Position numbers and translations under genes: made by a program. Shown in pieces: positions 37,901 to 48,660 of a stretch of 64,000 nt of DNA (the stretch's first letter is position 1; every line of letters begins with the position of its first letter). This stretch comes from Rossellomorea vietnamensis NBRC 101237 (GTDB lineage Bacteria; Bacillota; Bacilli; Bacillales; Bacillaceae_B), in assembly GCF_001591825.1 (NCBI RefSeq), contig NZ_BCVQ01000013.1, forward strand, positions 1 to 64,000, written 5' to 3'. The notes under the pieces are model-generated. The model worked only from the letters and a program-made list of their open reading frames with translations. It was not told where the DNA came from and searched no databases.

Positions 37901-37950
37901 AAAAGGGCTCGACTTTAAAGGAGGCCATCCTTTTGCTGTCAGCCCTTTTT
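37901..37950 (+). terminator. Intrinsic terminator after proS
   Basis: AAAAGGGCT and AGCCCTTTTT form the base of a hairpin with a long loop and end in a run of five T residues. It separates proS from polC. Confidence 0.8.
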
Positions 37951-37996
37951 ATTCTGTAAACAAAATGATCCAAGAGTAGAAATGGGGGAAAGGAAT

Positions 37997-40900
37997 ATGG
38001 AAGAAAAGCCCCTGGGCAAAAGGGAAAGGTTTCAATTGTTGCTGCAACAGTTAGGCTTAACAGAGGATGCCTTTGTGCAGTACTTCAGACATGCTGAGAT
38101 TGAGAAATTGGCAGTGTACCGCAAGGAAAAGAAATGGCATTTTTACTTCACGTTTGAAGAAATCATCCCTTGTAACGTGTGGAGTAAATTTTCCATTGCA
38201 CTGCAGACATCCTTTAATCATATTGCCAATGTAGGCTATTCGATTAAAGTGTTGAATCCCAATGTGACGGATCAGCATATTTTAGATTATTGGCAGGACT
38301 GCGTAAAAGAAATTCAAGGGATCTCACCACCCTTATTAAAATTATTAAATACCCAAAAGCCGAAGATCAATGGAAACAAAATCATTGTTCAGGCTTCAAA
38401 TGATACAGAAGCAACACAGCTTAAAAGAAAATACGGAGATATCATCACCTCCACTTTCGAAAACTTCGGGTTTCCCAGATTCGTTCTGGATGCCGAGGTA
38501 AGTCAAGTGGAAGAACAAAGCAATGAATATGAGAAATTTTTGGAAGAAAAGCTAAAAGAGGATCAGGAACGAGCAAAACAGGCACTTATTGAAATGGAAA
38601 AAGCAGAAAAAGAGGGTCCAAGTGATGCACCGAGTGGGCCATTCATGCTTGGTCTTACAATCAAGGACGATGCTGACTTCCGAAAAATCGAAGAAATTTA
38701 TGACGAAGAGCGCCGTATCGCCATTGAGGGTTATGTGTTCGACTGTGAAACAAGAGAACTCAGAAGCGGACGCACCCTGCTTACTTTTAAGGTGACCGAT
38801 TACTCAAGCTCGATACTGGTCAAAATGTTCTCCAGGGATAAAGAGGACGCAGCAGTCATGAACAACATGAAAAAAGGTATGTGGGTCCGCTGCCGCGGAA
38901 GCATACAAAACGATACATTTGTTCGGGACCTTGTGATGATTGCCAATGATGTGAATGAAATCAAGCCGGTTCTTAGACTTGATACTGCCCCGGCCGATGA
39001 AAAAAGAGTGGAGCTGCACATGCATACTCCAATGAGTCAAATGGATGCCGTCTCTTCTGTTGCTAGTCTTGTATCCCAAGCGAAGAAATGGGGTCATAAA
39101 GCGGTTGCGATAACAGATCATGCCGTTGCGCAATCCTTCCCGGAAGCATATAACGCAAGTAAGAAAAACGATATTAAACTGTTATATGGTGTGGAAGCCA
39201 ATCTTGTGGATGATGGGGTACCGATCGCCTACAATGATCGCGACCTTCCCCTCGAAGACAGCACCTATATTGTATTTGACGTGGAAACGACGGGGCTTTC
39301 CGCAGTATACGACACCATCATTGAACTCGCCGCGGTGAAAATTAAAGATGGAGAGGTCATTGATAAATTTGAGTCATTTGCGAACCCTCACCACCCTTTG
39401 TCTGCCACGACGATTGAATTGACGGGTATTACGGACGACATGGTACAGACTGCTCCAGAGATAAATGATGTCCTCATCAGATATCATAAATGGGTAGGGG
39501 ATGATATTCTGGTCGCCCATAATGCTTCCTTTGATATGGGGTTCTTGAATGCCGGGTATCAAAAAGCCGGTATCGAGAAAGCTTCCAACCCCGTCATTGA
39601 TACATTGGAGCTAGCAAGACTGCTTTATCCGCAATTTAAGAATCACCGTCTGAATACACTGGCGAAGAAATTCGATATCGAACTGACCCAGCATCACCGG
39701 GCCATCTATGATGCAGAAACAACTGGGTATCTCCTTTTGAAGATGTTGAAAGATGCAGTCGAAAAAGGGATCACGAACCATAATCAATTCAATGATTATA
39801 TGGGGAAGGGTGATGCGTACAAACGCTCAAGGCCATATCACTGTACATTGATTGCCCAGACGGAAGAAGGGTTGAAAAATCTTTATAAACTTGTTTCCAT
39901 TTCTCACATGAATTATTTCTTCCGGGTACCACGCATTCCGCGTTCCCAACTGCAAAAGTACCGTACGGGAATCCTCGTAGGTTCAGGTTGTGACAAGGGA
40001 GAAGTATTCGAAGGGATGATGCAGAAAGGGAAAGAAGAGGTAGAGGAAAAGGCCCATTTCTACGACTACCTGGAAGTTCATCCTAAAGAAGTGTACCAGC
40101 ATTTGATTGAATTAGATCTCGTGCAAAGTCAGAAGAACCTGGAAGATATCATCCAAAACATCGTTGAGCTGGGAAGGAAACTGGATAAGCCTGTTGTGGC
40201 GACTGGTAACGTTCATTACTTAAATGAAACGGATAAAATATACCGGAAGATCCTCGTGGGATCACAAGGTGGAGCCAATCCATTGAATCGTCATGAACTT
40301 CCTGATGTCCACTTTAGGACAACGAATGAAATGCTCGATGCTTTCTCTTTCCTTGGTAAAGAGACGGCTAAAGAAATCGTAGTGGATAATTCGAATAAGA
40401 TCGCCGATATGGTAGATGTCATTAAGCCGATCAGGGACGATCTCTATACACCGAAAATCGAAGGTGCCGACGAGGAAATGCGCCGGATGAGTTATGCCAT
40501 GGCGAAAAGCATCTATGGAGAAGATCTTCCGGAAATCGTCGAAGCCAGGATCGAAAAAGAGTTAAAAAGTATCATCGGACACGGTTTCGCGGTCATCTAT
40601 CTGATCTCTCATAAGCTGGTTAAGAAATCGTTGGACGATGGTTATCTCGTTGGTTCACGTGGATCGGTCGGATCTTCTTTCGTAGCGACGATGACAGAGA
40701 TCACCGAAGTGAATCCACTGCCTCCTCATTACGTCTGTCCGTACTGTAAGAAATCTGAGTTCTTCGATGATGGTTCAGTCGGATCGGGCTTCGATCTGCC
40801 GAACAAGGACTGTCCGGATTGCGGGGTTCCTTATAAGAAAGACGGTCATGATATACCTTTTGAAACCTTCCTGGGATTCAAAGGAGACAAGGTTCCGGAT

Positions 40901-42316
40901 ATCGATCTGAACTTCTCAGGGGAATATCAGCCGAACGCCCATAATTATACAAAGGTTCTTTTCGGGGAAGATAATGTATATCGAGCAGGTACGATCGGGA
41001 CTGTGGCAGAAAAGACGGCCTACGGGTATGTAAAAGGATATGCGAATGATCATCAGCTTCAGATCCGTGGAGCCGAAATTGACCGTTTGGTAAGTGGATG
41101 CACGGGTGTCAAGAGAACAACCGGGCAGCATCCTGGAGGAATCATCGTTGTACCTGATTATATGGATATCTTTGATTTCTCACCTATCCAATTTCCTGCG
41201 GATGATTCGAATTCCGAATGGAAAACGACGCATTTTGATTTCCATTCCATCCATGACAATCTACTAAAGCTGGATATTCTGGGACATGATGACCCGACTG
41301 TCATCCGTATGCTTCAAGATTTATCCGGGATCGATCCCAAGACGATCCCTACCGACGACCCTGAAGTGATGAAGATCTTCAGCGGTACCGAATCCCTTGG
41401 TGTGACGGAAGATCAAATCATGTGTAAGACCGGTACACTCGGAATCCCTGAATTCGGTACAAGATTCGTCCGACAGATGCTTGAAGATACAAAGCCGACA
41501 ACGTTCTCCGAGCTGGTCCAGATTTCAGGTCTTTCCCACGGTACCGACGTATGGCTGGGGAATGCACAAGAGCTCATCCATAACAACATCTGTAATCTGA
41601 GCGAAGTAATCGGGTGTCGTGATGATATCATGGTATACCTGATCTATCAGGGACTCGAGCCTTCACTTGCCTTTAAGATCATGGAATTTGTTCGTAAAGG
41701 TAAAGGTTTGCAGGATGAATGGGTAGAGGAAATGAAGAAGAACGGGGTACCGGATTGGTATATCGATTCCTGCCTGAAGATCAAGTATATGTTCCCTAAA
41801 GCCCATGCTGCCGCCTATGTATTAATGGCTGTTCGGATTGCGTACTTTAAGGTGCATCATGCACTACTTTATTACGCCGCTTATTTTACCGTTCGAGCGG
41901 AAGATTTCGATATCGAAGCGATGGTAAGAGGATCGCAGGCTGTTAGGGCCAAGATCGAGGAAATCAATAGTAAAGGTCTTGACGCATCACCGAAAGAAAA
42001 GAACACGTTAACGGTACTGGAGTTGGCACTTGAAATGTGCGAAAGGGGCTATAAGTTCCAGAAAGTAGATCTCTACCGTTCAGAGGCTGCTGAATTTGTC
42101 ATTGATGGAGATACTTTGATCCCGCCATTCAACTCCATCCCGGGACTTGGAACGAATGCCGCCATCAATATTGTTAATGCGAGGCAGGCCGGTGAATTCC
42201 TCTCGAAAGAAGATCTGCAGCAAAGGGGACGTGTATCCAAGACGATCATTGAATATCTGGATAATCACGGCTGCCTTGAAGCCTTGCCGGATAAGAACCA
42301 ATTATCCCTCTTTTAA
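37997..42316 (+). CDS. polC: DNA polymerase III alpha subunit, Gram-positive type PolC
   Basis: Main replicative DNA polymerase of low-GC Gram-positives, with built-in proofreading. The product is about 1439 aa. It has an N-terminal OB-type region, a PHP domain ([14 protein letters not shown]), a DEDD 3'-5' exonuclease inserted after it ([16 protein letters not shown]), a Cys-rich zinc segment ([10 protein letters not shown]), and the polymerase palm with [12 protein letters not shown]. Helix-hairpin-helix and thumb regions follow, ending NQLSLF. The ATG at 37997 follows AAAGGA. An in-frame ATG at 37982 has a poorer site. Confidence 0.97.
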   Translation: MEEKPLGKRERFQLLLQQLGLTEDAFVQYFRHAEIEKLAVYRKEKKWHFYFTFEEIIPCNVWSKFSIALQTSFNHIANVGYSIKVLNPNVTDQHILDYWQDCVKEIQGISPPLLKLLNTQKPKINGNKIIVQASNDTEATQLKRKYGDIITSTFENFGFPRFVLDAEVSQVEEQSNEYEKFLEEKLKEDQERAKQALIEMEKAEKEGPSDAPSGPFMLGLTIKDDADFRKIEEIYDEERRIAIEGYVFDCETRELRSGRTLLTFKVTDYSSSILVKMFSRDKEDAAVMNNMKKGMWVRCRGSIQNDTFVRDLVMIANDVNEIKPVLRLDTAPADEKRVELHMHTPMSQMDAVSSVASLVSQAKKWGHKAVAITDHAVAQSFPEAYNASKKNDIKLLYGVEANLVDDGVPIAYNDRDLPLEDSTYIVFDVETTGLSAVYDTIIELAAVKIKDGEVIDKFESFANPHHPLSATTIELTGITDDMVQTAPEINDVLIRYHKWVGDDILVAHNASFDMGFLNAGYQKAGIEKASNPVIDTLELARLLYPQFKNHRLNTLAKKFDIELTQHHRAIYDAETTGYLLLKMLKDAVEKGITNHNQFNDYMGKGDAYKRSRPYHCTLIAQTEEGLKNLYKLVSISHMNYFFRVPRIPRSQLQKYRTGILVGSGCDKGEVFEGMMQKGKEEVEEKAHFYDYLEVHPKEVYQHLIELDLVQSQKNLEDIIQNIVELGRKLDKPVVATGNVHYLNETDKIYRKILVGSQGGANPLNRHELPDVHFRTTNEMLDAFSFLGKETAKEIVVDNSNKIADMVDVIKPIRDDLYTPKIEGADEEMRRMSYAMAKSIYGEDLPEIVEARIEKELKSIIGHGFAVIYLISHKLVKKSLDDGYLVGSRGSVGSSFVATMTEITEVNPLPPHYVCPYCKKSEFFDDGSVGSGFDLPNKDCPDCGVPYKKDGHDIPFETFLGFKGDKVPDIDLNFSGEYQPNAHNYTKVLFGEDNVYRAGTIGTVAEKTAYGYVKGYANDHQLQIRGAEIDRLVSGCTGVKRTTGQHPGGIIVVPDYMDIFDFSPIQFPADDSNSEWKTTHFDFHSIHDNLLKLDILGHDDPTVIRMLQDLSGIDPKTIPTDDPEVMKIFSGTESLGVTEDQIMCKTGTLGIPEFGTRFVRQMLEDTKPTTFSELVQISGLSHGTDVWLGNAQELIHNNICNLSEVIGCRDDIMVYLIYQGLEPSLAFKIMEFVRKGKGLQDEWVEEMKKNGVPDWYIDSCLKIKYMFPKAHAAAYVLMAVRIAYFKVHHALLYYAAYFTVRAEDFDIEAMVRGSQAVRAKIEEINSKGLDASPKEKNTLTVLELALEMCERGYKFQKVDLYRSEAAEFVIDGDTLIPPFNSIPGLGTNAAINIVNARQAGEFLSKEDLQQRGRVSKTIIEYLDNHGCLEALPDKNQLSLF

Positions 42317-42337
42317 GAGCGATACGACGGGAATTGT

Positions 42338-42366
42338 TTGCATAAAAATGTTGATTATGGTATATT
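42338..42366 (+). promoter_or_regulatory. Sigma-A promoter upstream of rimP-nusA
   Basis: TTGCAT and TATATT are separated by 17 bases, just 21 bases after the polC stop codon. The start point would fall near 42373, upstream of the hairpin at 42403. That hairpin would therefore lie inside the rimP-nusA leader. Confidence 0.55.
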
Positions 42367-42402
42367 TTTATTGGAAATACTAAAGATAGCTCTAAAGGTA
42401 GA

Positions 42403-42435
42403 AGAGTGGGGTCGCACCCCACTCTTTCGTTATTA
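42403..42435 (+). terminator. Terminator hairpin after polC and inside the rimP-nusA leader
   Basis: AGAGTGGGGT and ACCCCACTCT form a perfect 10-bp stem with a CGC loop. The following TTCGTTATT is an interrupted T-run, the type of site where NusA strongly increases termination. It can terminate polC transcripts and also attenuate those from the promoter at 42338. Confidence 0.8.
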
Positions 42436-42503
42436 CATGGACATTTTTTGAACTATCATTTCTAGTCTTGGTGCAAGATTTTCATATAGACCAGGAGGTA
42501 AGT

Positions 42504-42974
42504 ATGAGCAAAATAACAACACTAGTAGAAGAAATTGTGACACCAATCTTAGATGACATGTCTTTGGAACTCATCGATATGGAATATGTTAAAGAAGGAT
42601 CCAACTGGTTTCTTCGGATATTCATCGACAAAGATTCCGGTGTTGACATTGAAGAATGTGGAATAGTAAGTGAAAGACTTAGTGAAAAGTTAGATGAAAT
42701 TGACCCAATTCCTCATAATTACTTTTTAGAAGTTTCTTCACCGGGTGCTGAACGTCCTTTAAAGAAAGACAAGGACTTCGAGAAAGCCATCGGCAAAAAT
42801 GTTTATGTGAAGACATATGAGCCATTGAACGGCGAAAAGGCATTCGAGGGAACACTTCTTTCCTATACTTCAGACCAATTATCATTAGAAGTAACCATTA
42901 AGACTCGAAAAAAGAAGGTTGAAATTCCAACAGATAAGATAGCCATCGCACGATTGGCTGTTACATTTTCATAG
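42504..42974 (+). CDS. rimP: Ribosome maturation factor RimP
   Basis: Assembly factor for the 30S subunit. The 156-aa product shows the two-domain family pattern: an N-terminal alpha/beta domain ([20 protein letters not shown]) with [20 protein letters not shown] and the [20 protein letters not shown] signature, then a C-terminal SH3-like domain. AGGAGG lies 5 bases before the ATG at 42504. It is first in the rimP-nusA-infB operon. Confidence 0.96.
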   Translation: MSKITTLVEEIVTPILDDMSLELIDMEYVKEGSNWFLRIFIDKDSGVDIEECGIVSERLSEKLDEIDPIPHNYFLEVSSPGAERPLKKDKDFEKAIGKNVYVKTYEPLNGEKAFEGTLLSYTSDQLSLEVTIKTRKKKVEIPTDKIAIARLAVTFS

Positions 42975-43009
42975 GAACTAACCGCACTATAAAGGGGGAT
43001 GAAACCACC

Positions 43010-44143
43010 ATGAGCACTCAGTTATTAGATGCTCTAACTGTTTTAGAGAAAGAAAAAGGCATTGCAAGAGATGTCATCATTGAAGCCATTGAAGCGGCAC
43101 TTGTGTCAGCTTACAAACGAAATTTCAACCAGGCACAAAATGTCCGTGTAGACCTTAACCTCGATACGGGGACGATGAGAGTATTCGCCCGTAAGGAAGT
43201 CGTGGATGAAGTGTTCGATTCCCGTCTTGAGATCTCGGTCGAAGACGCCGGGGAAATCAACCCAAGCTACGAAGTGGGAGACGTTGTTGAACTTGAAGTG
43301 ACTCCTAAGGATTTCGGGCGCATTGCTGCTCAGACGGCAAAGCAGGTTGTGACTCAGCGAGTGAGGGAAGCAGAGAGAGGAATTATCTATTCTGAATTTG
43401 TGGACCGTGAAGAAGACATCATGACAGGTATCGTTCAACGTCAGGATAACCGATTCATCTATGTGGCATTAGGGAAGATTGAAGCCCTCCTGCCGGTCAG
43501 TGAGCAAATGCCTAACGAAACATACAAACCTCATGACCGGATCAAGGTATTCATCACAAAGGTGGAAAAGACGACCAAAGGCCCTCAAATCTTTGTTTCA
43601 CGAACACACCCGGGCTTATTGAAGCGACTATTTGAAATCGAGGTTCCTGAAATCTTTGACGGAACGGTAGAAATCAAATCGGTTGCACGCGAAGCCGGGG
43701 ACCGATCTAAGATTTCGGTTCACGCTGAAAATCCTGAAGTGGATCCTGTAGGTGCATGTGTGGGAACCAAAGGTGCCCGTGTACAGGCGATCGTGAACGA
43801 ATTAAAAGGTGAAAAGATCGATATCGTCCAGTGGTCGGAAGATCCCGTGACATTCGTAGCCAATGCTCTAAGTCCATCTAAAGTACTGGATGTACAGGTG
43901 AATGAAGAAGATAAGGCGACCAGAGTCGTGGTTCCTGACTATCAACTTTCCCTTGCAATCGGTAAACGTGGTCAAAACGCTCGTCTTGCAGCTAAATTGA
44001 CAAACTGGAAGATTGATATCAAGAGTGAAACAGATGCACGCGAATTAGGATTATATCCTCGTGAAGAGGCCTTTTTGCCTCAGGATGAAGAGGAAGAGTA
44101 TGACAACGAGCCTTTAAATATTGATTTCGAAAATCAAGATTAA
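43010..44143 (+). CDS. nusA: Transcription termination/antitermination factor NusA
   Basis: RNA polymerase-binding factor that promotes pausing and intrinsic termination. The 377-aa product has an N-terminal polymerase-binding domain. An S1 domain is near residues 130-200 (IMTGIVQRQDNRFIYVALGK), and two KH domains follow (VGACVGTKGARVQAIVNELK and YQLSLAIGKRGQNARLAAKL). It ends in a short acidic tail and lacks the C-terminal AR repeats of enterobacterial NusA, as usual for Firmicutes. Confidence 0.97.
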   Translation: MSTQLLDALTVLEKEKGIARDVIIEAIEAALVSAYKRNFNQAQNVRVDLNLDTGTMRVFARKEVVDEVFDSRLEISVEDAGEINPSYEVGDVVELEVTPKDFGRIAAQTAKQVVTQRVREAERGIIYSEFVDREEDIMTGIVQRQDNRFIYVALGKIEALLPVSEQMPNETYKPHDRIKVFITKVEKTTKGPQIFVSRTHPGLLKRLFEIEVPEIFDGTVEIKSVAREAGDRSKISVHAENPEVDPVGACVGTKGARVQAIVNELKGEKIDIVQWSEDPVTFVANALSPSKVLDVQVNEEDKATRVVVPDYQLSLAIGKRGQNARLAAKLTNWKIDIKSETDARELGLYPREEAFLPQDEEEEYDNEPLNIDFENQD

Positions 44144-44155
44144 GAGGTGGGCATG

Positions 44156-44425
44156 ATGGGTGTAAATAAGAAGATCCCCTTGCGCAAATGTGTGGCAACG
44201 GGTGAAATGAAGCCGAAAAAAGAAATGATACGTATTGTCAGATCTAAAGAAGGGGAGGTTTCCATCGATCCTACCGGTAAGAAATCAGGACGTGGAGCCT
44301 ATCTCTCGAAGGATAAAGACGTCATTTTATTAGCTAAAAAGAAAAATACTTTAGCCAATCAATTACAAGCGAAAATAGATGAATCTCTTTACGATGAATT
44401 GATTAGCCTTGTAGAGAAGGAGTAA
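44156..44425 (+). CDS. rnpM: YlxR/RnpM-family RNA-binding protein
   Basis: Small basic protein (89 aa) of the YlxR family, in B. subtilis reported to bind the RNase P RNA and modulate its activity. The family core KIPLRKCVATGEMKPKKEMI (residues ~5-24) and DPTGKKSGRGAYLSKDKDVI are intact. The ATG at 44156 is preferred, 5 bases after AGAGGTGG. ATG at 44153 and GTG at 44147 are in frame but too close to or inside that site. It sits between nusA and ylxQ. Confidence 0.9.
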   Translation: MGVNKKIPLRKCVATGEMKPKKEMIRIVRSKEGEVSIDPTGKKSGRGAYLSKDKDVILLAKKKNTLANQLQAKIDESLYDELISLVEKE

Positions 44426-44435
44426 CGTTTAGCGT

Positions 44436-44738
44436 ATGAATCAGAATCGTTGGATGTCACTTTTAGGATTGGCGAATCGGGCACGTAAGATTATTTCAGG
44501 TGAAGAGCTTGTTATTAAAGAAGTTCGTAGTGGACGAGCGAAACTTGTCATTCTTTCCAAAGATGCTTCTGCTAATACAAACAAGAAGATCACGGACAAA
44601 TGTAAATCGTATCATGTCCCGGTATGCTTAGTGGAAAACAGGCATGACTTAGGTCAAGCCATTGGAAAAGAAGCCAGGGTGGTCGTCGCCGTAATGGATG
44701 CCGGCTTTGCTAAAAAATTATCCGAACTGCTCGATTGA
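44436..44738 (+). CDS. ylxQ: L7Ae-family K-turn RNA-binding protein YlxQ
   Basis: Small ribosomal-protein L7Ae/L30e-like protein (100 aa), expected to bind kink-turn RNA. Family features are [20 protein letters not shown] at the N-terminus, the [18 protein letters not shown] core, and [20 protein letters not shown]. The physiological target is not settled to my knowledge. It overlaps the region just before infB and is part of the nusA-infB operon. Confidence 0.92.
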   Translation: MNQNRWMSLLGLANRARKIISGEELVIKEVRSGRAKLVILSKDASANTNKKITDKCKSYHVPVCLVENRHDLGQAIGKEARVVVAVMDAGFAKKLSELLD

Positions 44739-44758
44739 ATCTCAGTGGGGGTGAACAT

Positions 44759-46939
44759 ATGAGCAAGATGCGTGTATATGAATATGCAAAGAAATACAAC
44801 GTTTCAAGTAAAGATGTGATCGAAAAATTAAAGCAACTGAATATTGAGGTATCAAACCATATGGCAACTATAGAAGATGACGCAGTAACAAAATTAGATG
44901 CAATGTATAAAGGTGATTCAAAAGGGCAGGGAAATAAAGCCGCGAAAGAATCTAAATCAAGTGCATCCAAGTCAGACGAAGCTCCAAACAAGGAAAAAGT
45001 AAAGACAGCACCGAAAAGTCGTGAAGGAAAAAAACACGATCAACAGAACCAATCAAAGGAGAAGAAGGTCTTCAATAATAATAACAACAACAACAACAAA
45101 AACAGAAACAACAAACAAAATAATAAGCAGAACAAAAACTTCAAACAGGCTCCTCAACAGCAAACGCCTGCGAAGAAAAAAGAACTTCCATCAAAGATCA
45201 CTTTCTCAGAATCATTGACGGTTTCAGAACTTGCCAAAAAGCTTCACAAAGAACCATCTGAAATCATCAAAAAACTGTTCATGCTTGGTGTCATGGCAAC
45301 CATCAATCAGGAACTGGATAAAGATTCGATTGAATTGATCGCAGGTGAATACGGAGTCGAAGTGGAAGAAGAAATCAAGATAGACGCTACGGATCTTGAA
45401 GTGTATTTCACTGAAGATACAGAAGAGCAAACAGTGGAACGTCCATCTGTCGTAACCATCATGGGTCACGTCGATCATGGTAAAACAACGCTTCTTGACT
45501 CAATCCGAAACACGAAAGTGACAGCTGGGGAAGCTGGCGGAATCACCCAGCATATCGGGGCTTATCAAGTAGAAGTGGACGGAAAGAAAATCACATTCCT
45601 TGATACTCCTGGGCATGCTGCCTTCACGACTATGCGTGCACGCGGTGCCAAAGTGACGGATATTGCTATCATTGTAGTAGCTGCCGATGACGGTGTCATG
45701 CCTCAAACGGTTGAAGCAATCAACCATGCGAAAGCGGCTGAAGTTCCGATCATCATTGCTGTCAATAAAATGGATAAAGAAGCTGCCAACCCGGATCGTG
45801 TCATGCAGGAGCTTACAGAATATGAATTGGTTCCTGAAGCATGGGGTGGAGATACAATCTTCGTTCCATTATCCGCATTATCTGGAGAAGGAATCGACAA
45901 TCTACTTGAAATGATCGTTCTTGTAAGTGAAGTGGAAGAGCTTAAAGCAAATCCGGATCGTCTTGCACAAGGAACAGTCATTGAAGCTCAATTGGATAAA
46001 GGCCGTGGATCGGTTGCGACTTTACTCGTTCAAAACGGAACGTTAAAAGTAGGAGATCCAATTGTAGTAGGTAATACATTCGGGCGTGTCCGTGCTATGG
46101 TCAATGACCTTGGTCGCCGTGTGAAAGAAGCTGGCCCTTCTGCTCCTGTAGAAATCACGGGATTGAATGATGTTCCTCAAGCAGGGGATCGCTTCGTCGT
46201 ATTCGAGGATGAGAAAACAGCTCGTTCCGTTGGGGAAGCCCGTGCATCCCAGGCGCTTCAAGCCCAGCGTGGAGAGAAATCTAAGGTCAGTCTTGAGAAC
46301 CTGTTCGAACAAATGAAACAGGGGGAAATGAAGGATCTTAACCTTGTGCTTAAAGCGGATGTTCAAGGATCGGTTGAGGCACTGGCCGCTTCATTAATGA
46401 AGATTGAAGTGGAAGGTGTTAATATCCGGATCATCCATACAGGCGTAGGGGCGATTAATGAATCTGATATTACACTGGCGTCCGCTTCAAATGCTATCGT
46501 AATAGGATTTAATGTGCGACCTGACGTCAATGCCAAGCGTACTGCCGAAGCAGAGGGTGTAGAAATTCGATTGCACCGCATTATCTATAAGGTAATGGAA
46601 GAGATCGAAGCAGCCATGCAAGGGATGCTTGACCCTGAGTTTGAAGAGAAGATCATCGGTCAGGCGGAAGTGCGTCAAACATTTAAAGTGTCTAAAGTCG
46701 GTACGATTGCGGGAAGCTATGTAACAGAAGGTAAGATTTCACGCGATAGTGGAGTTCGTCTGATTCGTGACGGAATCGTTATCTTTGAAGGGGAACTCGA
46801 TGCCCTTAAGCGCTTTAAGGATGATGCAAAAGACGTAGCCAGAGGTTACGAATGTGGAATTACAATCAAGAACTTCAATGATGTGAAGGAAGGAGACGTC
46901 ATCGAAGCCTTCATCATGGAGGAAATTACACGTAAATGA
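44759..46939 (+). CDS. infB: Translation initiation factor IF-2
   Basis: GTPase that places initiator tRNA on the 30S subunit. The 726-aa product has an N-terminal IF2_N domain (residues 1-50) and a Lys/Ser/Asn-rich linker with an almost pure Asn tract near residues 106-127. A second IF2_N domain follows, then the G domain with GHVDHGKTT at 236-244 and DTPGHAAF, and C-terminal domains ending [10 protein letters not shown]. The ATG at 44759 follows GGGGGTGA. A longer in-frame start at 44735 lies upstream of that site. Confidence 0.97.
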   Translation: MSKMRVYEYAKKYNVSSKDVIEKLKQLNIEVSNHMATIEDDAVTKLDAMYKGDSKGQGNKAAKESKSSASKSDEAPNKEKVKTAPKSREGKKHDQQNQSKEKKVFNNNNNNNNKNRNNKQNNKQNKNFKQAPQQQTPAKKKELPSKITFSESLTVSELAKKLHKEPSEIIKKLFMLGVMATINQELDKDSIELIAGEYGVEVEEEIKIDATDLEVYFTEDTEEQTVERPSVVTIMGHVDHGKTTLLDSIRNTKVTAGEAGGITQHIGAYQVEVDGKKITFLDTPGHAAFTTMRARGAKVTDIAIIVVAADDGVMPQTVEAINHAKAAEVPIIIAVNKMDKEAANPDRVMQELTEYELVPEAWGGDTIFVPLSALSGEGIDNLLEMIVLVSEVEELKANPDRLAQGTVIEAQLDKGRGSVATLLVQNGTLKVGDPIVVGNTFGRVRAMVNDLGRRVKEAGPSAPVEITGLNDVPQAGDRFVVFEDEKTARSVGEARASQALQAQRGEKSKVSLENLFEQMKQGEMKDLNLVLKADVQGSVEALAASLMKIEVEGVNIRIIHTGVGAINESDITLASASNAIVIGFNVRPDVNAKRTAEAEGVEIRLHRIIYKVMEEIEAAMQGMLDPEFEEKIIGQAEVRQTFKVSKVGTIAGSYVTEGKISRDSGVRLIRDGIVIFEGELDALKRFKDDAKDVARGYECGITIKNFNDVKEGDVIEAFIMEEITRK

Positions 46940-47214
46940 TCACATATGTTGAATGTGAGTGCATGATTTATGACTCCCACTCATTAAAAGATAAGCGGGC
47001 CGTCCTTCAAAGGGTCATGTCACGTCTTAAACAAAAATTCAATGTATCGGTTTCTGAAATCGGACATCAGGATGTATGGCAACGTACAAGGATTGCCATC
47101 GTCACTGTTGCTTCTTCCAAAGGAGCGAGTGAAAGAGAGATTGAACATGCATTGAAATTCATTGATTCTTTTCCTGAGTGGGAACGACTGGAAACCCAAA
47201 TCGAGTCACTATAA
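46936..47214 (+). CDS. ylxP: YlxP (DUF503) family protein
   Basis: Small conserved protein (92 aa) of unassigned function, always near infB and rbfA in Bacillus relatives. The DUF503 pattern is visible as [20 protein letters not shown] followed by [21 protein letters not shown] ferredoxin-like fold is expected from the family. The start overlaps the infB stop by 4 bases, so it is translationally coupled to IF-2. A ribosome-related role is an inference from context. Confidence 0.9.
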   Translation: MITYVECECMIYDSHSLKDKRAVLQRVMSRLKQKFNVSVSEIGHQDVWQRTRIAIVTVASSKGASEREIEHALKFIDSFPEWERLETQIESL

Positions 47215-47267
47215 GGAACGCCTTATATCAACGTATAACCATTAACGACATATAAGAGGTGATATTG

Positions 47268-47636
47268 ATGAGCCATCGTGCGAATCGTGTTAGCGAGCAA
47301 ATGAAGAAAGAGCTCAGCGATATTATCGGACGAAAAATAAAGGATCCACGTATTGGCTTTGTAACGGTTACAGATGTACAAGTATCCGGGGACTTACAAC
47401 AGGCAAAAGTGTATATTACCGTTCTGGGTGGGGAAGACCAAAGAGAGAATACTCTTAAAGGTCTTGCAAAGGCAAAAGGTTTCATCCGTTCTGAAGTGGG
47501 ACAGAGAATTCGCCTGCGTAAAACACCTGAAATTATTTTTGAGTTTGATGAATCGATTGATTATGGTAACCATATTGAATCTTTATTAAGAAAAGTTCAA
47601 GATGAACCAGAAGAGTCTAAAGATACAGAAGAGTAA
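47268..47636 (+). CDS. rbfA: Ribosome-binding factor A
   Basis: Late 30S maturation factor with a KH-like fold, acting on the 16S rRNA 5' region. The 122-aa product begins [20 protein letters not shown] and has [20 protein letters not shown] and [28 protein letters not shown] precedes the ATG at 47268. It is followed by a perfect 13-bp hairpin before truB. Confidence 0.96.
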   Translation: MSHRANRVSEQMKKELSDIIGRKIKDPRIGFVTVTDVQVSGDLQQAKVYITVLGGEDQRENTLKGLAKAKGFIRSEVGQRIRLRKTPEIIFEFDESIDYGNHIESLLRKVQDEPEESKDTEE

Positions 47637-47640
47637 TAAG

Positions 47641-47706
47641 AAAGGGCTGATCCGGACGGAAGTACAATTCCAGAGGATCAGCCCTTTATGTTTTATAGAT
47701 ATGGAC
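47641..47706 (+). terminator. Perfect 13-bp hairpin between rbfA and truB
   Basis: AAAGGGCTGATCC pairs fully with GGATCAGCCCTTT across a 31-base loop. It is followed by ATGTTTTATAG, only a broken T-run. It lies inside the operon, so it probably acts as a partial terminator or as an mRNA stability or processing element. Confidence 0.7.
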
Positions 47707-47736
47707 CAAATACAATACATACTGGAGGAAATACAG

Positions 47737-48642
47737 ATGAATGGTATCCTGCCCTTATGGAAGCCCAGGGGAATGACGTCCCATGATTGTGTCTTTAAGT
47801 TAAGGAAACTCCTCAAAACAAAAAAAGTCGGCCATACCGGTACCCTGGACCCTGAAGTCTCCGGTGTCCTGCCCATTTGCATCGGGCGCGCAACCAAGAT
47901 AGCGGAGTATATAACAGCATCCGGAAAGACCTATGAAGGAGAAGTCACGATCGGGTATTCCACCACAACTGAAGACGCTTGGGGAGAGAAGGTTGAAGAA
48001 AAGAAGGTGGACCGGATCATCAGGAGGAAGGAGGTCGAAGAAATCCTGCAAAGTCTGACTGGGGACATCGTCCAGACCCCTCCTATGTTCTCGGCAGTCA
48101 AAGTGAATGGAAAGCGGTTATATGAATATGCGAGACAGGGCATAGAAGTCGAAAGACCTTCAAGGACTGTACATATCCACAAGCTGCAATTACTGGAGGA
48201 GTGGAATGAGTTAGACCTTGATCATCCCTCATTCACCTTTGAAGTGGTGTGTGGGAAAGGGACTTATGTGAGGACGCTTTCCGTTGAAATCGGGAATGGA
48301 CTGGGGTATCCGGCTCATATGTCCGCCCTTACGCGTACGCAATCAGCAAGTTTTAGAAAAGAAGATTGTTTCACGTTTGAACAGATACAAGAGTTTGTTC
48401 AGAATGAAGATCCACAAAACCTTCTTCTTCCTCTGGAGATGGGGCTTTCTCATTTGCCGAAAATGCTGATTAGTGATACATTAGCAGAGAAAGTGAAGAA
48501 CGGAGCACGCCTTGAAGAGCCTGAGGACTGGCAGGACGGTTCCGTAGTGATGGAGCATAAAGGCAAGGCCATCGCCATTTATCAGAGGCATCCTGACAAG
48601 CCTGGGATTATCAAGCCTGTCAAAGTGCTTTTCAACGACTAG
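47737..48642 (+). CDS. truB: tRNA pseudouridine-55 synthase TruB
   Basis: Makes pseudouridine 55 in the T loop of tRNAs. The 301-aa product has the motif VGHTGTLDPEVSGVLPI with catalytic Asp38, the GEVTIGYSTTTEDAWG segment, the CGKGTYVRTLSVEIG motif and a C-terminal PUA-like domain. The ATG at 47737 follows TGGAGGAAA. A much longer in-frame start exists but would run through the hairpin after rbfA and lacks homology, so it is rejected. Confidence 0.96.
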   Translation: MNGILPLWKPRGMTSHDCVFKLRKLLKTKKVGHTGTLDPEVSGVLPICIGRATKIAEYITASGKTYEGEVTIGYSTTTEDAWGEKVEEKKVDRIIRRKEVEEILQSLTGDIVQTPPMFSAVKVNGKRLYEYARQGIEVERPSRTVHIHKLQLLEEWNELDLDHPSFTFEVVCGKGTYVRTLSVEIGNGLGYPAHMSALTRTQSASFRKEDCFTFEQIQEFVQNEDPQNLLLPLEMGLSHLPKMLISDTLAEKVKNGARLEEPEDWQDGSVVMEHKGKAIAIYQRHPDKPGIIKPVKVLFND

Positions 48643-48660
48643 TGAAAAAGGTGAAATACT

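Noticed and set aside
48643-48660. FMN riboswitch before ribF
   Set aside because: The gap from truB is only 18 bases.
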